The notes under the pieces were generated by a model. The model did no database searches, was not told where the DNA came from, and saw nothing but the letters and a program-made list of their open reading frames with translations. This document shows positions 7,108-7,660 of a stretch of 7,660 nucleotides of DNA, one piece after another (position 1 is the first letter of the stretch; the number at the start of each line of letters is the position of its first letter). The position numbers and the translations under genes were made by a program. The stretch is from Treponema sp. (lineage in GTDB: Bacteria > Spirochaetota > Spirochaetia > Treponematales > Treponemataceae), in contig JABUUX010000123.1 in NCBI GenBank assembly GCA_021442965.1, forward strand, positions 1 through 7,660, given 5' to 3'.

Positions 7108-7178
7108 GGCGTGTTCTGTTTTTTACCACACCGGTTACCCCTGGTGGAAAAAACAGGATACGCCTTTTTTATTTTTTT
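7108..7178 (+). terminator. Strong intrinsic terminator/attenuator directly before amt
   Basis: The 5' arm 7108-7124 (GGCGTGTTCTGTTTTTT) pairs with 7148-7164 (AAAAAACAGGATACGCC) over 17 bp with two G-U pairs. After a bulged A (7125), CCAC/GTGG (7126-7129 / 7144-7147) adds four more, leaving a 14-nt loop. T6-A-T7 follows (7165-7178), and the amt SD begins at the next base. It ends the glnN transcript, but because no clear promoter lies between it and amt, read-through appears to be how amt is transcribed. That makes it a candidate attenuator. Confidence 0.88.
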
Positions 7179-7183
7179 GGAGA
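7179..7183 (+). promoter_or_regulatory. Shine-Dalgarno site of amt, abutting the terminator U-tract
   Basis: GGAGA at 7179-7183 lies 7 nt (all T) before the ATG at 7191. Its first base immediately follows the T-run of the upstream terminator, so any mRNA carrying this RBS must have read through that hairpin or begun within it. Confidence 0.88.
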
Positions 7184-7190
7184 TTTTTTT

Positions 7191-7660
7191 ATGGAACAAA
7201 TAATTACAAGTTTTATTTCGCTCAAGGGCGATTTATGGGGCATTTGGTTCTTAATAGGTGCTGCATTTGTTTTCTGGATGCAGGCTGGCTTTGCTATGGT
7301 TGAAACAGGTTTTACACGTGCAAAAAATACCGGCAACATCATTATGAAAAACCTGATGGATTTCTGCATCGGAACAGTGATGTTTATAGTAATCGGATTC
7401 GGGCTTCTACTTGGCGAAAATGCATTTTTCGGACTGATCGGTAAACCTAACTGGCAGGTAATTACAGACTACGCAAATTTTGACTGGTCAAATTTTATTT
7501 TCAATCTGATGTTCTGTGCAACAACTGCAACAATCGTTTCTGGTGCTTTGGCTGAACGTACAAAGTTTTTGTCATACTGCATTTATTCGGGAATTGTTTC
7601 GGCAGTAATTTATCCGATTGAAGCACACTGGACTTGGGGCGGCGGATGGCTATCTTCTCT
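7191..7660 (+). CDS. amt: Ammonium transporter (Amt/Mep/Rh family), 3'-truncated by window edge
   Basis: Inner-membrane ammonium channel/transporter supplying GSIII. The frame is open from the ATG at 7191 to the window end: 156 complete codons, perhaps a third of the protein. The first helices carry the classic Amt segment [20 protein letters not shown], then [10 protein letters not shown] and a glycine-rich helix ([16 protein letters not shown]). Further on are [22 protein letters not shown] and HWTWGGGWL, both diagnostic. F108 matches the gate Phe (F107 of E. coli AmtB) and W149 the vestibule Trp (W148). The pore histidines and later helices are outside the window. There is no obvious cleavable signal peptide. 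The start is fixed by GGAGA 7 nt upstream. In many bacteria a PII gene (glnK/glnB) follows amt; that cannot be seen here. Confidence 0.95.
   Translation, partial: MEQIITSFISLKGDLWGIWFLIGAAFVFWMQAGFAMVETGFTRAKNTGNIIMKNLMDFCIGTVMFIVIGFGLLLGENAFFGLIGKPNWQVITDYANFDWSNFIFNLMFCATTATIVSGALAERTKFLSYCIYSGIVSAVIYPIEAHWTWGGGWLSS

Noticed and set aside
7098..7116. Sigma54 promoter before amt (TTGGCACG at 7098-7105)
   Set aside because: The -24 half matches well, but at the correct spacing the -12 element TTGC is absent (CGTG instead), and the bases belong to the terminator and competing hairpin.
7106..7303. Open reading frame starting at ATG 7106 across the amt start
   Set aside because: It begins in the terminator stem without an SD and runs out of frame through the well-supported amt gene.

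Overview
The window is AT-rich bacterial DNA with every supported gene on the + strand. A type III glutamine synthetase, an Amt transporter, a DUF2157/GDYXXLXY gene pair, clear Shine-Dalgarno sites (GGAGG, GGAGA) and a sigma70-like TTGACA-17-TATAAA promoter together fit a Treponema-like spirochaete. A Firmicute is possible. Bacteroidetes, the other common owners of GSIII, are less likely because they lack such SD and promoter signals. The organism call is inference.

Layout: 1-846 is the 3' part of a LysR-type regulator cut by the window edge. After 19 bp comes a very large polytopic membrane protein with an N-terminal DUF2157-type region (866-4084). It overlaps by 17 bp a small GDYXXLXY-family membrane-anchored protein (4068-4535). 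These three probably form one transcription unit of unknown function. Positions 4536-4928 are non-coding but densely structured: a strong promoter, at least two intrinsic terminators, and a GC-rich stretch (about 4754-4903) that can fold into a closed multi-branch structure ending just before the SD of the next gene. Then come glnN (4929-7016), a 174-bp gap with a 21-bp-stem terminator, and the start of an ammonium transporter gene (7191 to beyond the window end).

The right half is an ammonium-assimilation module: Amt imports ammonium and GSIII fixes it onto glutamate. Both genes have intrinsic terminators between their apparent upstream transcription source and their start codon, and the U-tract before amt abuts its SD. 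The most interesting reading is that nitrogen assimilation here is controlled by transcription attenuation or antitermination in long structured leaders. The main competing explanation is that the GC-rich element is a dispersed palindromic repeat and the terminators simply end upstream transcripts. No mobile-element genes, tRNA, rRNA or CRISPR array were seen.
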